Shown piece after piece: positions 24,718 to 33,882 of a stretch of DNA of 64,000 bases. This stretch comes from JACPFN01 sp964406135 (lineage in GTDB: Bacteria; Babelota; Babeliae; Babelales; Chromulinivoraceae), in the NCBI GenBank assembly GCA_964406135.1, contig CAYOQO010000001.1:48209-112208 (forward strand), in the 5' to 3' direction. The notes beneath the pieces were generated by a model. It saw only the letters and a program-made list of their open reading frames with translations, ran no database searches and was not told the DNA's origin. Positions within the stretch are counted from its first letter, which is position 1. Each line of letters starts with the position of its first letter. Made by a program: the position numbers and the translations under genes.

Positions 24718-27519
24718 ATGCATGACGATTCGAAAAAAAATGGATATTCAGAAACATTAAATTTGCCAAAAACAGATTTTTCGTTACGTGCTGAATTTTC
24801 TATTCAAGATCCTGCAATGCTCAAACGTTGGGATGAGCAAAAATTAAGTGAAAAAACTTTTGATGTGCACAAGGGCGCAGAAAAATTTATTCTGCATGAT
24901 GGTCCGCCATATTCTAATGGTCATATTCATTTGGGTCATGCTTATAACAAAATTTTAAAAGATATTGTATGCAAATCTGAACGCATGTCAGGCAAGCATG
25001 TGCCGGTAATTCCAGGTTGGGATTGCCATGGTCTTCCGATTGAATTAAAAGTTACGCAAGAACAAAAATTTGAATCACGTGAATCTTTGCAACAAGCGTG
25101 TCGTGCCTATGCTCAAAAATGGATTGAAGTTCAACGAGCAGAATTTAAAAAACTTGGTGTGATGATGCATTGGGATAAGCCGTATACTACTATGGATTTT
25201 TCATATGAAGCAAAAATTCTTCGTGGTTTTGGTGAGTTTGTTAAACAGGGTTTTATTCAAAAAAAATTAAAAACTGTGCCATGGTGTGCCTCATGTCAAA
25301 CTGTTTTGGCAAATGCTGAAATTGAGTATGCAGAACGCAAAGATCCATCATTGTTTGTTCAGTTTCCGTTAGATAGTTCTATCATTGCTCAACTATTCCC
25401 AAAAATTGCTGGTAAAGATGTTAGTTTGCTCGTGTGGACAACCACTCCTTGGACATTGCCTTTAAATCGAGCGGTGGTGTTGCATCCAGGAGCAAAATAT
25501 GCCTTGGTTGAAATGAATGGCAAGTTGGTAATCATGGGCGAGGCCTTGGTTGCAAAAGTTGCAACTACTCTAGGCACTACAGCATCTGTGGTGCAAACAT
25601 TTGTAGCAGAAGATTTGATTGGAAAAAAAGTTGACCATCCGTTTATTCAAGGATTGCAAGTGCCAATTATTGGTGATGGATTTGTGTCACTTGAAGATGG
25701 TACGGCATGTGTGCATAGCGCTCCTGGTTGTGGTCCTGAAGATTATGAAGTTGGTGTAAAAAACAAATTAGAAATTTATTCACCGCTATCAGCTGATGGA
25801 AAATATACGAGCGAGATTGATCCAAAAGAACTTACGGGTATGTCGGTAGTTGATGGACAAATTTGGGTGATTAAAAAATTAGCAGAACTTGATCGCATTT
25901 TATTTAAACAATCGATTCGACACTCATATCCTCATTGTTGGCGTTGTCGAAATGGATTGATTTTTCGAGCAACGAGCCAATGGTTTTGTGATTTGTCACA
26001 GCATAGTTTAAAAGATCGTGCACTTGCAGCTATTGAAAAATTAACAATGTATCCAGAGACAGGGCGTAATCGTTTTTCTGCGACACTTCAAGGGCGACTT
26101 GAATGGTGCTTATCGCGTCAACGTACGTGGGGTGTTCCAATTCCAGCATTGAATTGTAAGCAGTGTGGTCATGTGTTTACATCGCCAGAGTTGATTGAAA
26201 TTGCAGCGCAGGGTGTTGAAAAAGAAGGTATTGAATTTTGGGATCGTGTTCAAGTTAAAGATCTTGGAAATTTTAAATGCAGTTCATGTTCTCATGATCA
26301 ATTAGATAAAGAATTTGATATTTTGGATGTTTGGTTTGAATCTGGTGTGAGTCATTATGCCGTGCTTGATCAAAATTCATTACAAGCATTTCCTGCGAGT
26401 ATGTACCTTGAGGGTAAAGACCAACATCGCGCCTGGTTTCAAAGTTCACTTTTGACAGCTTTGGTACTTGAAGGTGTAGCGCCGATGCATGAAATTTTGA
26501 CGCACGGATTTACCGTTGATGCGCAGGGTAAAAAGATGTCAAAATCTTTGGGCAATGTGGTAACTCCTGACCAAATTATTGAAAAAATTGGTACCGATGG
26601 ACTTCGCCTATGGGTTGCAAGCAATGATTATGACAGTGATCCTGTGGTTTCAGAACTGTTGCTCAAGAATGTTTCTGAAGTTTATCGCAAAGTTCGTAAT
26701 ACTTGCCGATTTTTACTTTCCAATTTAAATGATTTTGAAATTTCTCGTGATGGTGTTGCAATTGAAAAATTGCATGCGGTTGATCATCATGCGCTCGTGA
26801 AACTTCATGAATTTAACATGATGATGCAAACTTCATATCGTGAGCGAAAAACTGTTGCGGCATTTGCTGCTTTGGCTGATTATTGCTCAAAAGATTTAAG
26901 CTCATTGTATTTGGATGTGATTAAAGATAGATTGTATGTTGAAGAAGCAAATAGCTTAGCACGACGCAGTGCGCAGACGACGTGTTACCATATTTTGCAT
27001 ACGTTGACGACGGTGATGGCGCCGATTTTGTCATTGACTGCAGAGCAGGTGTTTGATCATTATAAATCAAAGAGTGATGACTCGATACATTTACAAATGT
27101 TTGCTGATACAAAAACTTTGTTTGACGGAGTAATGAAATTGGTCAAACCTGATGAATTTGTAGAAGTGTGGAAAACTTTTGAAAATATTCGTGAGCAAGT
27201 TTTGAAAGCTTTAGAAATTGTACGAACTCAAGGGCTGATTGGTCATTCGCTTGATGCGCGCGTACAGCTTGCTTTTGCGCAAGATTTAGCAAAATTTAAA
27301 AAATCTGATCAATTAGAAGAGTTTTTTAAAGAATATTTCATTGTTTCTCAGGTTGAAATTTTAGATCAACCAACATCATCGATGAGCTCATCGATATCAG
27401 GCTTGTTCATCTTTGTTGAAAAAGCACTGGGTGCAAAATGTCCGCGCTGTTGGCAATGGATGCCAGAGTGCAATGGTGATAATCTTTGTAATCGCTGTAC
27501 AAGAGTTTTGAAAAAATAA
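24718..27519 (+). CDS. ileS: Isoleucyl-tRNA synthetase
   Basis: About 933 residues. Class I synthetase with HIGH-type motif PPYSNGHIHLGHAYNK, editing-domain segments (LVWTTTPWTLPLN, CVHSAPGCGPEDYEVG), KMSKS motif GKKMSKSLGN, an anticodon-binding helical domain and a C-terminal zinc finger (CPRCWQWMPECNGDNLCNRC), as in bacterial-type IleRS. It charges tRNA-Ile. An in-frame ATG also exists at 24703; I favour 24718 because GAGG lies nine bases upstream and the N-terminus then aligns with family members. It is transcribed alone and ends at a very strong terminator. Confidence 0.95.
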   Translation: MHDDSKKNGYSETLNLPKTDFSLRAEFSIQDPAMLKRWDEQKLSEKTFDVHKGAEKFILHDGPPYSNGHIHLGHAYNKILKDIVCKSERMSGKHVPVIPGWDCHGLPIELKVTQEQKFESRESLQQACRAYAQKWIEVQRAEFKKLGVMMHWDKPYTTMDFSYEAKILRGFGEFVKQGFIQKKLKTVPWCASCQTVLANAEIEYAERKDPSLFVQFPLDSSIIAQLFPKIAGKDVSLLVWTTTPWTLPLNRAVVLHPGAKYALVEMNGKLVIMGEALVAKVATTLGTTASVVQTFVAEDLIGKKVDHPFIQGLQVPIIGDGFVSLEDGTACVHSAPGCGPEDYEVGVKNKLEIYSPLSADGKYTSEIDPKELTGMSVVDGQIWVIKKLAELDRILFKQSIRHSYPHCWRCRNGLIFRATSQWFCDLSQHSLKDRALAAIEKLTMYPETGRNRFSATLQGRLEWCLSRQRTWGVPIPALNCKQCGHVFTSPELIEIAAQGVEKEGIEFWDRVQVKDLGNFKCSSCSHDQLDKEFDILDVWFESGVSHYAVLDQNSLQAFPASMYLEGKDQHRAWFQSSLLTALVLEGVAPMHEILTHGFTVDAQGKKMSKSLGNVVTPDQIIEKIGTDGLRLWVASNDYDSDPVVSELLLKNVSEVYRKVRNTCRFLLSNLNDFEISRDGVAIEKLHAVDHHALVKLHEFNMMMQTSYRERKTVAAFAALADYCSKDLSSLYLDVIKDRLYVEEANSLARRSAQTTCYHILHTLTTVMAPILSLTAEQVFDHYKSKSDDSIHLQMFADTKTLFDGVMKLVKPDEFVEVWKTFENIREQVLKALEIVRTQGLIGHSLDARVQLAFAQDLAKFKKSDQLEEFFKEYFIVSQVEILDQPTSSMSSSISGLFIFVEKALGAKCPRCWQWMPECNGDNLCNRCTRVLKK

Positions 27520-27531
27520 ATCATGTGATTT

Positions 27532-27597
27532 GAAGAAAAGATTTTTCCCGCCTGTGGCGAAAACAGGCTAAGCGGGAAAAATCTTTTCTTCTTTTTT
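27532..27597 (+). terminator. Long terminator hairpin after ileS
   Basis: Twenty-base perfect stem: GAAGAAAAGATTTTTCCCGC pairs with the matching arm ending in ATCTTTTCTTC. A second small stem GCCTGT/ACAGGC lies inside, and six T follow. It is much longer than most terminators and could be a small mobile palindrome recruited as terminator. Confidence 0.85.
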
Positions 27598-27647
27598 GAG
27601 CTTTTTGTATTGTGAAAATAAAAAAAAATGAAAGGTTTATAAGGATT

Positions 27648-28223
27648 ATGATGATAAAAAAAATAATGATAATTTTTTTATTGAATTATAGTTTATTTTT
27701 ATTGAGCTCTGATCAAGATCGTGATGATTATGAGTATTTCTCTGAAAAATATAAGCAAGAAAATAAGAACATTTGTGACCAGGTTTATAAGTTTATAAAA
27801 GACGCTTACATTCGTAAATATAATGAAAATTTAAACAAAATTTATCGTTCGCCGGATTTTGTAGACGGTCAAGGAATTGTTGTTAAATTTATTCAAAATT
27901 TTAGGGATGTTTTATGGGAGCTCAATAATTGTTCTGCTCAATCAGATCATGATCAAAATTTATATGAAAATTATACAAGTACTCATAAAAAAGAATTAGC
28001 TTGTTTGTTGTTTAAAGAGTCTTGCTTAGAACAATATTTGCAAGTTCTTCATAAGTTCGAAAATATGAAAAATACCTTGTGCGATGAACAAATTGATAAG
28101 AAGCAGATTTCTCAGCAGATATATGAAATACGCATAGATATTCAAAATATTAAAAATTCAATTGATGAGATTGCAAAAAATGAAAAAGAACGAGCAGAAA
28201 AAAAATCTTGTAGTATTGCATAA
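27648..28223 (+). CDS. Secreted helical protein of unknown function
   Basis: About 191 residues. AAGG precedes the tandem ATGs at 27648 and 27651. A hydrophobic signal (MMIKKIMIIFLLNYSLFLLSS) is followed by an acidic, helical mature part (DQDRDDYEYFSEKYKQENKN). There are Cys at several sites (NNCSAQ, LACLLF, ESCLEQ, TLCDEQ) and a C-terminal coiled-coil-like segment (QQIYEIRIDIQNIKNSIDEI). No family recognised. It converges on the next minus-strand gene across a bidirectional terminator. Confidence 0.65.
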   Translation: MMIKKIMIIFLLNYSLFLLSSDQDRDDYEYFSEKYKQENKNICDQVYKFIKDAYIRKYNENLNKIYRSPDFVDGQGIVVKFIQNFRDVLWELNNCSAQSDHDQNLYENYTSTHKKELACLLFKESCLEQYLQVLHKFENMKNTLCDEQIDKKQISQQIYEIRIDIQNIKNSIDEIAKNEKERAEKKSCSIA

Positions 28224-28264
28224 ATAATTTTTTTAATGATTTTCTTTAACAAAAAAATGTATAT

Positions 28265-28294
28265 AAAAATCCCGACTTTTACATCGGGATTTTT
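28265..28294. terminator. Bidirectional terminator
   Basis: AAAAATCCCGA / TCGGGATTTTT with an eight-base loop, between two convergent genes. A- and T-tracts make it functional on either strand. Confidence 0.9.
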
Positions 28295-28317
28295 AATTAT
28301 CAAAAATAATTTTAATG

Positions 28318-30270
28318 CTAGGCAGCTACTGTTGTAGTCTTTTGTGAAGCTTTTTTTGTTGCATTTCGTTTTGCACTACGCTTGATAGTGCCAATAGTGT
28401 TCAGCATTGCATCAATTTCTTTGCCAATATTCGATTTTAATTCTTCTACGAAATTTTCGTGAGCATTTTGGTATCTTGGAACTGTGGTAACATCAAGAAG
28501 CCCAGGTTGTTGAGAAGGAGCATTCGCTGTTCCAGGAGCAGTGTTTTTCTTAAATGCCATTTCAAGATCTGGAAGAATATTTTCAAAAGTTTTTTGATAA
28601 TTTTTTAAACGATCTTCAACAGCTTTGAGTTCTTTTGAATTTTGTATTTTTTTCAAATCATCAGATGTCATACTGACAATGTCGCTGCGTAAAGCATCAA
28701 TATATGGGTGAAGTTGTCGAAATTCTGGATAAAATTCATCTTCAAGTTTCTTTTTAATTTCAAGGGTGTAATTTTTGAATCCTTGAACAACCACACCATT
28801 GGTTAATTTTAATGGAAATGGAGTTGTGCCATCAATCCAGCTGCTTTCTTGGGAAACACTCGTGTTGGTGGTATTGACGTTAACGCTTGCAGCTGTTGGA
28901 TCTGCTGCAGGAAGTGTTGGCGTTAAAGCTCCATTTGCAACGACGAGTGTGTAATCAGGATAATTTTTTGCAATCTCATTTTGTATAAAATTAACAAATG
29001 TTGCTGCATGTTGAGCGTCAAAATCATCTTTGATATGACTTTCAAGATTGCTCATAGCATAGCTGTAAAGATCATTTTTATCTTTTGCGATTTCTTTTGG
29101 AGCTGCTGCATTAATTTCATTAGATTTTGGTTTTGAATTTGGCTCGCTTGAGCTATTTGTACCACTTCCAAATTCATTTTTGCTAGAACCAGATTGATCA
29201 TATGGGCTATATCCTCCTCCATAGTTGTCAGAATAATTATCATAACCTGGATAATATTCACCATAATCTGATCCATATCCTGTAGGATTATAACCATAGC
29301 CTCCAGAAGAAGTTGATTTTGATTGTGCAGGTGATGATGCTTTGCGTGATATTGCCTCAGTTGCAGCTTGAGTTGCTTTTGCATCACGAAATTCTGCTTC
29401 TTTTGCAAGTTGTAAAGCTTCAGAATCCCATTTTTGTAAAAAAGTTTCCAAGAGTGGCATTAAAGTATCAATGGTTTCATCACATGTTTCAAGGAAAGAT
29501 TTTGTTTGCTTGAGATGTTTTTTCTCTTCAGCAAAACTTGCAGGAAGACCAAAATCATCTTCAATTACCAGTGCATCATTTTGAGCTGTTAAACTTTTCA
29601 GATACGCTTTAAGATGTTCAACTAATTTTTTGTCATTATCTTTAAGATCTTTTTTGCAAAGTTTTTGAGCTAAGCGATCATTTTTCAGTTGATAAATCTG
29701 ACGTTTCATATTGGCAAATGTTGATTTATTTTTCCATTTTGCATCAATTTGTTCTGCACATTCTTTGGAGCTGTTAATTTTTTGGAAAATATCATCAATT
29801 CTTTGAATAATGGTGCTGATTAATTTTTTAAATTCTTCAAGATCAGACGATGGAGCTAAAGATGTCTCTGTTGATGATGAAGCAGCGGTTGCTGAAAGTT
29901 CTGGTTGTGCAGGGGGTGAAACGGTTAGATGTGGTTCAACCATTTGAGCAATTGCTTGAATATCTTTAAAATCATCTTCTGACATTGAATTTAAAGTTTC
30001 TTCAAGTAACCGTTGGAATTCTGCAATTTCTTGAGGTGATCCATGAGTTTGTAAATCTTCTAAAAATTTTTGTCCCATTTGAACTTGCTCTGCAATTTCT
30101 TGTTCTGACATACCGCCAAAAACATCAGCAACTGAAGGAAGTCCTGATTTAGCAACTCCTGGTGGAAGATTTGGTTTAAGGTTCATATCTTGTGCTGCAG
30201 TATCTGGTAGTATGAATCCATAAGAGAACATGGCGCAGGTTAAAAAGCTTTTCTTTAAAAAAGTTTGCAT
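28318..30270 (-). CDS. Large secreted helical protein with Tyr/Gly-rich linker
   Basis: 650 residues, AGGAG ribosome binding site, signal MQTFLKKSFLTCAMFSYGFI with cleavage near TAA-QD. The N-terminal third is acidic and helical (MSEQEIAEQVQMGQKFLEDL, RLLEETLNSMSEDDFKDI). The middle contains helices with paired Cys (SSKECAEQ, QKLCKKDL, LETCDETI). About residues 325-375 form a Ser/Tyr/Gly-rich low-complexity linker (YGYNPTGYGSDYGEYYPGYD). The C-terminal domain is helical again and ends in a basic, Ala/Lys/Thr-rich tail. No enzymatic motif seen. It could be a structural envelope or secreted effector protein. It is divergent from lnt. Confidence 0.72.
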   Translation of the reverse strand: MQTFLKKSFLTCAMFSYGFILPDTAAQDMNLKPNLPPGVAKSGLPSVADVFGGMSEQEIAEQVQMGQKFLEDLQTHGSPQEIAEFQRLLEETLNSMSEDDFKDIQAIAQMVEPHLTVSPPAQPELSATAASSSTETSLAPSSDLEEFKKLISTIIQRIDDIFQKINSSKECAEQIDAKWKNKSTFANMKRQIYQLKNDRLAQKLCKKDLKDNDKKLVEHLKAYLKSLTAQNDALVIEDDFGLPASFAEEKKHLKQTKSFLETCDETIDTLMPLLETFLQKWDSEALQLAKEAEFRDAKATQAATEAISRKASSPAQSKSTSSGGYGYNPTGYGSDYGEYYPGYDNYSDNYGGGYSPYDQSGSSKNEFGSGTNSSSEPNSKPKSNEINAAAPKEIAKDKNDLYSYAMSNLESHIKDDFDAQHAATFVNFIQNEIAKNYPDYTLVVANGALTPTLPAADPTAASVNVNTTNTSVSQESSWIDGTTPFPLKLTNGVVVQGFKNYTLEIKKKLEDEFYPEFRQLHPYIDALRSDIVSMTSDDLKKIQNSKELKAVEDRLKNYQKTFENILPDLEMAFKKNTAPGTANAPSQQPGLLDVTTVPRYQNAHENFVEELKSNIGKEIDAMLNTIGTIKRSAKRNATKKASQKTTTVAA

Positions 30271-30327
30271 GAGTAAAAAACTCCTGTGATTACAAATTAA
30301 GTTTTAATATCTTTAAATTTTAAATCT

Positions 30328-31437
30328 ATGTCTTACTATACCAGCAAATATTGGCAATCGCCAGAGGAGTACTCTGTGATCTATGTTTTATGCTCAGCAT
30401 TTTTATTTATTTTAGGGCAAATTGGTTGGTCTTGTTCTGTGCTGTGTGCGGTATTGTGGATAGTTCCATTATTGTTACAGGCGCGAGTGAAACAATTAAC
30501 TTTTTTTCAAGGTTTTTTTTGGGGACTTATTGTTTTTTCATTTCATTTAAGCTGGATTTTGGTCACATTGTGGCATCATGGTGCAGGATGGATGTGTATT
30601 GTTTTGTGGATTTTGACGGTTCTGTGGTTTTCTGCAAGTTCAGGCATTTGGATGTATGCAACCAGATATTCTTGGATATTTTCAACAATTTTGTTTTTTT
30701 TATTTTTAATAAAACTAAGTTTACTTGTGTGGGGTCGATGTGAAGGATATCCTTTGCTTAATCCATTACTTCCATTCAGTGATTTTTTCAAACGAGACAT
30801 AAGATTAGAAGATGAAAAAGTAATATTTATTCAACCGTGGTGGTATGGCCATAAAAATCCTATGTTTGTTGGTTATAGAATTGCTGATAGCATTGGTGAA
30901 TGCACAAAAAATAATTCATGTGTTCGAACAATTATAATGCCAGAATCAACATTCTGTTTTGATTTACATGAATTTTTAGATTTTGTAAAAATTTGGTCTT
31001 ATGATTATGAAAAAGTATTGATTTTATTAGGTACGCATCGAAAATTGAATGATGGATATTTAAATTCTATTGTTGTGATTTGTGATGGCAAAATAATTCA
31101 GATCTATGATAAAAATCATTTTATGCCTTTTGTTGAATCTGCACCTTGGGGTTTAAATTTATTTGGTCAAAAAAATTCAAAAGTTACTACAGAATTTAAT
31201 GATATCGTTATGATTGGGGAAAAAAAATATCAAATTTTTATTTGTTCAGAACTTTTTTTTGAATCAAAATCGGTCAAAGGATTGCCAATACTTATGCTTT
31301 GGAATGATACTTGGTTGAAATTTGGCTGGGTTAAAAAATTGGCTATACGGTATATTGATTATTTTGCATGCAAACATCAAGTTCCTATTTTTCATGCAAG
31401 TACATTGGGCATGACGAACATAAAAAATGATCTATGA
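30328..31437 (+). CDS. lnt: Short apolipoprotein N-acyltransferase-like protein
   Basis: 369 residues, shorter than the roughly 500 usual for Lnt. About four or five N-terminal membrane helices (residues 15-135) precede a nitrilase-type domain holding the full Glu-Lys-Cys triad: Glu206 in MPESTF, Lys262 in YDKNHFMPFVE, and Cys306 in ICSELFF. Lnt adds the third acyl chain to the N-terminal Cys of lipoproteins in the inner membrane, which fits the many lipoboxes in this window. The canonical C-terminal membrane helix appears to be missing. No strong ribosome binding site precedes the ATG, and the 57-bp gap to the divergent secreted-protein gene must hold the promoters of both. Confidence 0.75.
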   Translation: MSYYTSKYWQSPEEYSVIYVLCSAFLFILGQIGWSCSVLCAVLWIVPLLLQARVKQLTFFQGFFWGLIVFSFHLSWILVTLWHHGAGWMCIVLWILTVLWFSASSGIWMYATRYSWIFSTILFFLFLIKLSLLVWGRCEGYPLLNPLLPFSDFFKRDIRLEDEKVIFIQPWWYGHKNPMFVGYRIADSIGECTKNNSCVRTIIMPESTFCFDLHEFLDFVKIWSYDYEKVLILLGTHRKLNDGYLNSIVVICDGKIIQIYDKNHFMPFVESAPWGLNLFGQKNSKVTTEFNDIVMIGEKKYQIFICSELFFESKSVKGLPILMLWNDTWLKFGWVKKLAIRYIDYFACKHQVPIFHASTLGMTNIKNDL

Positions 31438-31452
31438 GCATTCTAAATTGTT

Positions 31453-31461
31453 TGGTATACT
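31453..31461 (+). promoter_or_regulatory. Candidate extended -10 promoter for rplI
   Basis: TGGTATACT (31453-31461) fits an extended -10 element (TGnTATAAT-like) located 37 bp before the rplI ATG; a matching -35 is not convincing, as expected for extended -10 promoters. An AAAGG ribosome binding site follows at 31487. Confidence 0.4.
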
Positions 31462-31497
31462 CACAAGTGTTAACATTGCAAGCATGAAAGGTTTACT

Positions 31498-31950
31498 ATG
31501 AAAGTATATTTACTACAAAGTATTGAAAAAGTAGGTATCGCAGGCGAAATTTTAAACGTCAGCGAAGGTTATGCACAAAACTTTTTATTTCCACGAAAAC
31601 TTGCCCTTAAAGTTACTCAAGGCAATCAAGAATTCTATGAAAAGCGTGCAAAGACTGTTGAACATCGCAAAGAAGTGATTGAAACTGAAACAAGCATGCT
31701 TTCAGAGCGTATTAAAGATTTAGTCATTACATTAAAGAAAAAAATTCATGATGATAATCGTTTGTATGCGTCAATTAATCCAACTGATATTGTAGAAGCA
31801 TTAGCAGCTCAACAAATTAAAATTTCAAAAAGCCAAGTTATTTTTGATAAATCAATTAAAGCTGTAGGATCTCATCAAATCACCATCAAGCTTTCTTCGA
31901 AATTACAACCGCAAATGACGGTTAAAGTTGTTGGTCTGACCGAAAAATAA
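31498..31950 (+). CDS. rplI: 50S ribosomal protein L9
   Basis: 150 residues, normal length. The N-terminal rRNA-binding domain opens MKVYLLQSIEKVGIAGEILN and contains the family signature VSEGYAQNFLFPRKLA. A long connecting helix (residues 50-80) and the C-terminal domain follow. L9 binds 23S rRNA near the L1 stalk. It heads a group with dnaB and ruvC, although a strong hairpin lies between rplI and dnaB. Confidence 0.97.
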   Translation: MKVYLLQSIEKVGIAGEILNVSEGYAQNFLFPRKLALKVTQGNQEFYEKRAKTVEHRKEVIETETSMLSERIKDLVITLKKKIHDDNRLYASINPTDIVEALAAQQIKISKSQVIFDKSIKAVGSHQITIKLSSKLQPQMTVKVVGLTEK

Positions 31951-31969
31951 TGAATTAATAAAAATATAT

Positions 31970-32005
31970 AAAAAACAAGAAGATGAAAAACTCTTCTTGT
32001 TTTTT
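31970..32005 (+). terminator. Terminator after rplI
   Basis: Stem AAAAAACAAGAAGA / TCTTCTTGTTTTTT with an eight-base loop. It lies 24 bp before the dnaB start, so dnaB must either rely on read-through or have its own promoter. Confidence 0.85.
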
Positions 32006-32029
32006 ATGCTGTATGAGAAGAAGTAGAGT

Positions 32030-33403
32030 ATGCAACAACCACAATCATTTTTTAAAAAGCCAGGCGTTTCTGATGGCCAACGTGAATCATTGCTTGGAAA
32101 AACATTACCTTGTAATTTAGAAGCTGAAAAGTCGGTGCTTGGAGCTATTTTGCTTAATGATACGTGCTTTAATATGGTTGAAGAGTCATTGCAGCCGCAA
32201 GATTTTTATGTTCCTGCGCATCAAATTATTTTTAAGCATATGTTAACACTTGCTCGAGCAAATAAACGTATTGATTTAATTACACTCCAGGATATTTTGC
32301 AAAAAGAAAATGAATTGGTTGCGATTGGTGATGTTGCATATTTAATTGAGTTACAAGAAAATATTCCGGCACTTGGGATGCTTGAGCAGCATGCGCACAT
32401 TATTCGTGCAAAAGCGGTACTTCGTAATTTAATTTCATCTTCCGTTGACATTATTACCAGTTGTTATGGTCAAAATGAAACAGAGCTGGATGCGGTTATT
32501 GATGAAGCTGAAAAAAAGATTTTTCAAATTATTCATAATCGAACGAAACAAAATTTTGTTCAACTCAATATCTGGTTAAAACGAACATTTCAACATCTTT
32601 CATCGATTAAAAGTTCATCAAAAGGTGTTACTGGAGTTGCAACACAATTTAAATATTTAGATCGGATGACATCTGGATTTCAACCTGGAGATTTAATCAT
32701 TCTTGCTGCTCGTCCTTCAATGGGAAAAACTTCATTTGCACTCAATGTTGCCATGAATGCTGCGCGTCAAGGGTATGGTGTTGGTGTGTTTTCTCTTGAG
32801 ATGGCAGCAGAGCAGTTAACGCTTCGTTTGCTTTCTACTGAGTCTGGTATTGATCATCAAAAAATTCGAAATGCAACTATTTCAGGAGAAGAATGGATTG
32901 CGATTACGCACGTTGCTGCAGAACTTGGCGATATGCAACTTTTTATTGATGATACTGCAGGTATTAATATCATGGAACTTCGTGCAAAAGCACGACAATT
33001 GAAATCAAAATATAATATCGGAATGCTTGTGGTTGATTATTTACAATTACTTCATGCAAGTCGTCGTCATGAAAATAGACATCAAGAAGTTTCTGAAATT
33101 TCTCGATTTTTAAAAGCATTAGCAAAAGAATTAAATGTTCCGATTGTTGCGTTGTCACAATTGTCTCGTGCTGTTGATAGTCGTATTGATAAACGACCAT
33201 TGCTTTCTGATCTTCGTGAATCTGGAGCGATTGAGCAAGATGCTGACGTGATTATGTTTTTATATCGTGATGTGGTGTACAACAATGAAACAGAACATCC
33301 TGACATGGCAGAATTGATCATTGGAAAACAACGTAACGGTCCTACTGGTATGGTGCCACTTCGATTTGTGCGAGAGTTGACCAAGTTTGAGGATAGTGAG
33401 TAA
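32030..33403 (+). CDS. dnaB: Replicative DNA helicase
   Basis: 457 residues. N-terminal primase-interacting domain (LPCNLEAEKSVLGAILLN), linker helix, and a RecA-like helicase domain: GDLIILAARPSMGKTSFALN (Walker A, GKT), GVFSLEMAAEQLTLRLL (H1a), VVDYLQLL (Walker B), VPIVALSQLSR (H3) and GAIEQDADVIMFLYRD (H4). A hexameric 5'-3' helicase at the replication fork. No intein is present. Its TAA stop overlaps the ruvC ATG (TAATG), so the two are translationally coupled. Confidence 0.97.
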   Translation: MQQPQSFFKKPGVSDGQRESLLGKTLPCNLEAEKSVLGAILLNDTCFNMVEESLQPQDFYVPAHQIIFKHMLTLARANKRIDLITLQDILQKENELVAIGDVAYLIELQENIPALGMLEQHAHIIRAKAVLRNLISSSVDIITSCYGQNETELDAVIDEAEKKIFQIIHNRTKQNFVQLNIWLKRTFQHLSSIKSSSKGVTGVATQFKYLDRMTSGFQPGDLIILAARPSMGKTSFALNVAMNAARQGYGVGVFSLEMAAEQLTLRLLSTESGIDHQKIRNATISGEEWIAITHVAAELGDMQLFIDDTAGINIMELRAKARQLKSKYNIGMLVVDYLQLLHASRRHENRHQEVSEISRFLKALAKELNVPIVALSQLSRAVDSRIDKRPLLSDLRESGAIEQDADVIMFLYRDVVYNNETEHPDMAELIIGKQRNGPTGMVPLRFVRELTKFEDSE

Positions 33404-33882
33404 TGATAGTTTTAGGCATTGATCCAAGTTTTACTGCAACGGGTTATGCCATCATGATACAACAAGGCAACAAACAACAACTGTTACATTTTGGTACTAT
33501 TGCTTTACCTGCAAATCAAGAATTATCTGCGCGAATTGGTTTATTTCATGATTTTTTTCAAACTATTATTTTAAAATATCAGGTTACTCGAATTTCTTTA
33601 GAAACTCCTTTTTTAGGCAAAAATACACAAACTTTTTTAAAACTTGGTTATCTGCGTGGTGTTGTTCATTTGCTTGTGCATCAACATAAACTTGAAATTG
33701 TTGAATTTTCGCCACGAGAAGTAAAATTGGCAGTTACGGGATTTGGTGGAGCAGACAAAGAACAAATTGCGCGCATGATTCAAATGCTTTTTCCTGGACT
33801 GGTGCAACAAAAATCGCATGATGTGACTGATGCTATTGCAATTTCATTATGTGGATTGTGGCAAAAAAAATTAAAAACTTAA
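33403..33882 (+). CDS. ruvC: Holliday junction resolvase RuvC
   Basis: 159 residues. RNase H-like fold with catalytic acidic residues at Asp7 (LGIDPSFTATGYA), Glu67 (ISLETPFLG) and Asp140/Asp143 (KSHDVTDAIAIS), with His139 preceding. It cuts four-way junctions together with RuvAB, which are not in this window. The start overlaps the dnaB stop by one base. The 3' end overlaps the 3' end of the convergent outer-membrane protein gene by 12 bases. Confidence 0.93.
   Translation: MIVLGIDPSFTATGYAIMIQQGNKQQLLHFGTIALPANQELSARIGLFHDFFQTIILKYQVTRISLETPFLGKNTQTFLKLGYLRGVVHLLVHQHKLEIVEFSPREVKLAVTGFGGADKEQIARMIQMLFPGLVQQKSHDVTDAIAISLCGLWQKKLKT

Noticed and set aside
29052..29408. 118-codon minus-strand frame within the 650-residue secreted protein
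   Set aside because: Same strand, other frame; Met/Gln/Leu-rich out-of-frame reading of the Tyr/Gly linker.
30351..30743. 130-codon frame overlapping the start of lnt
   Set aside because: Phe/Cys-rich shadow of the lnt membrane region; lnt keeps its catalytic triad in the other frame.
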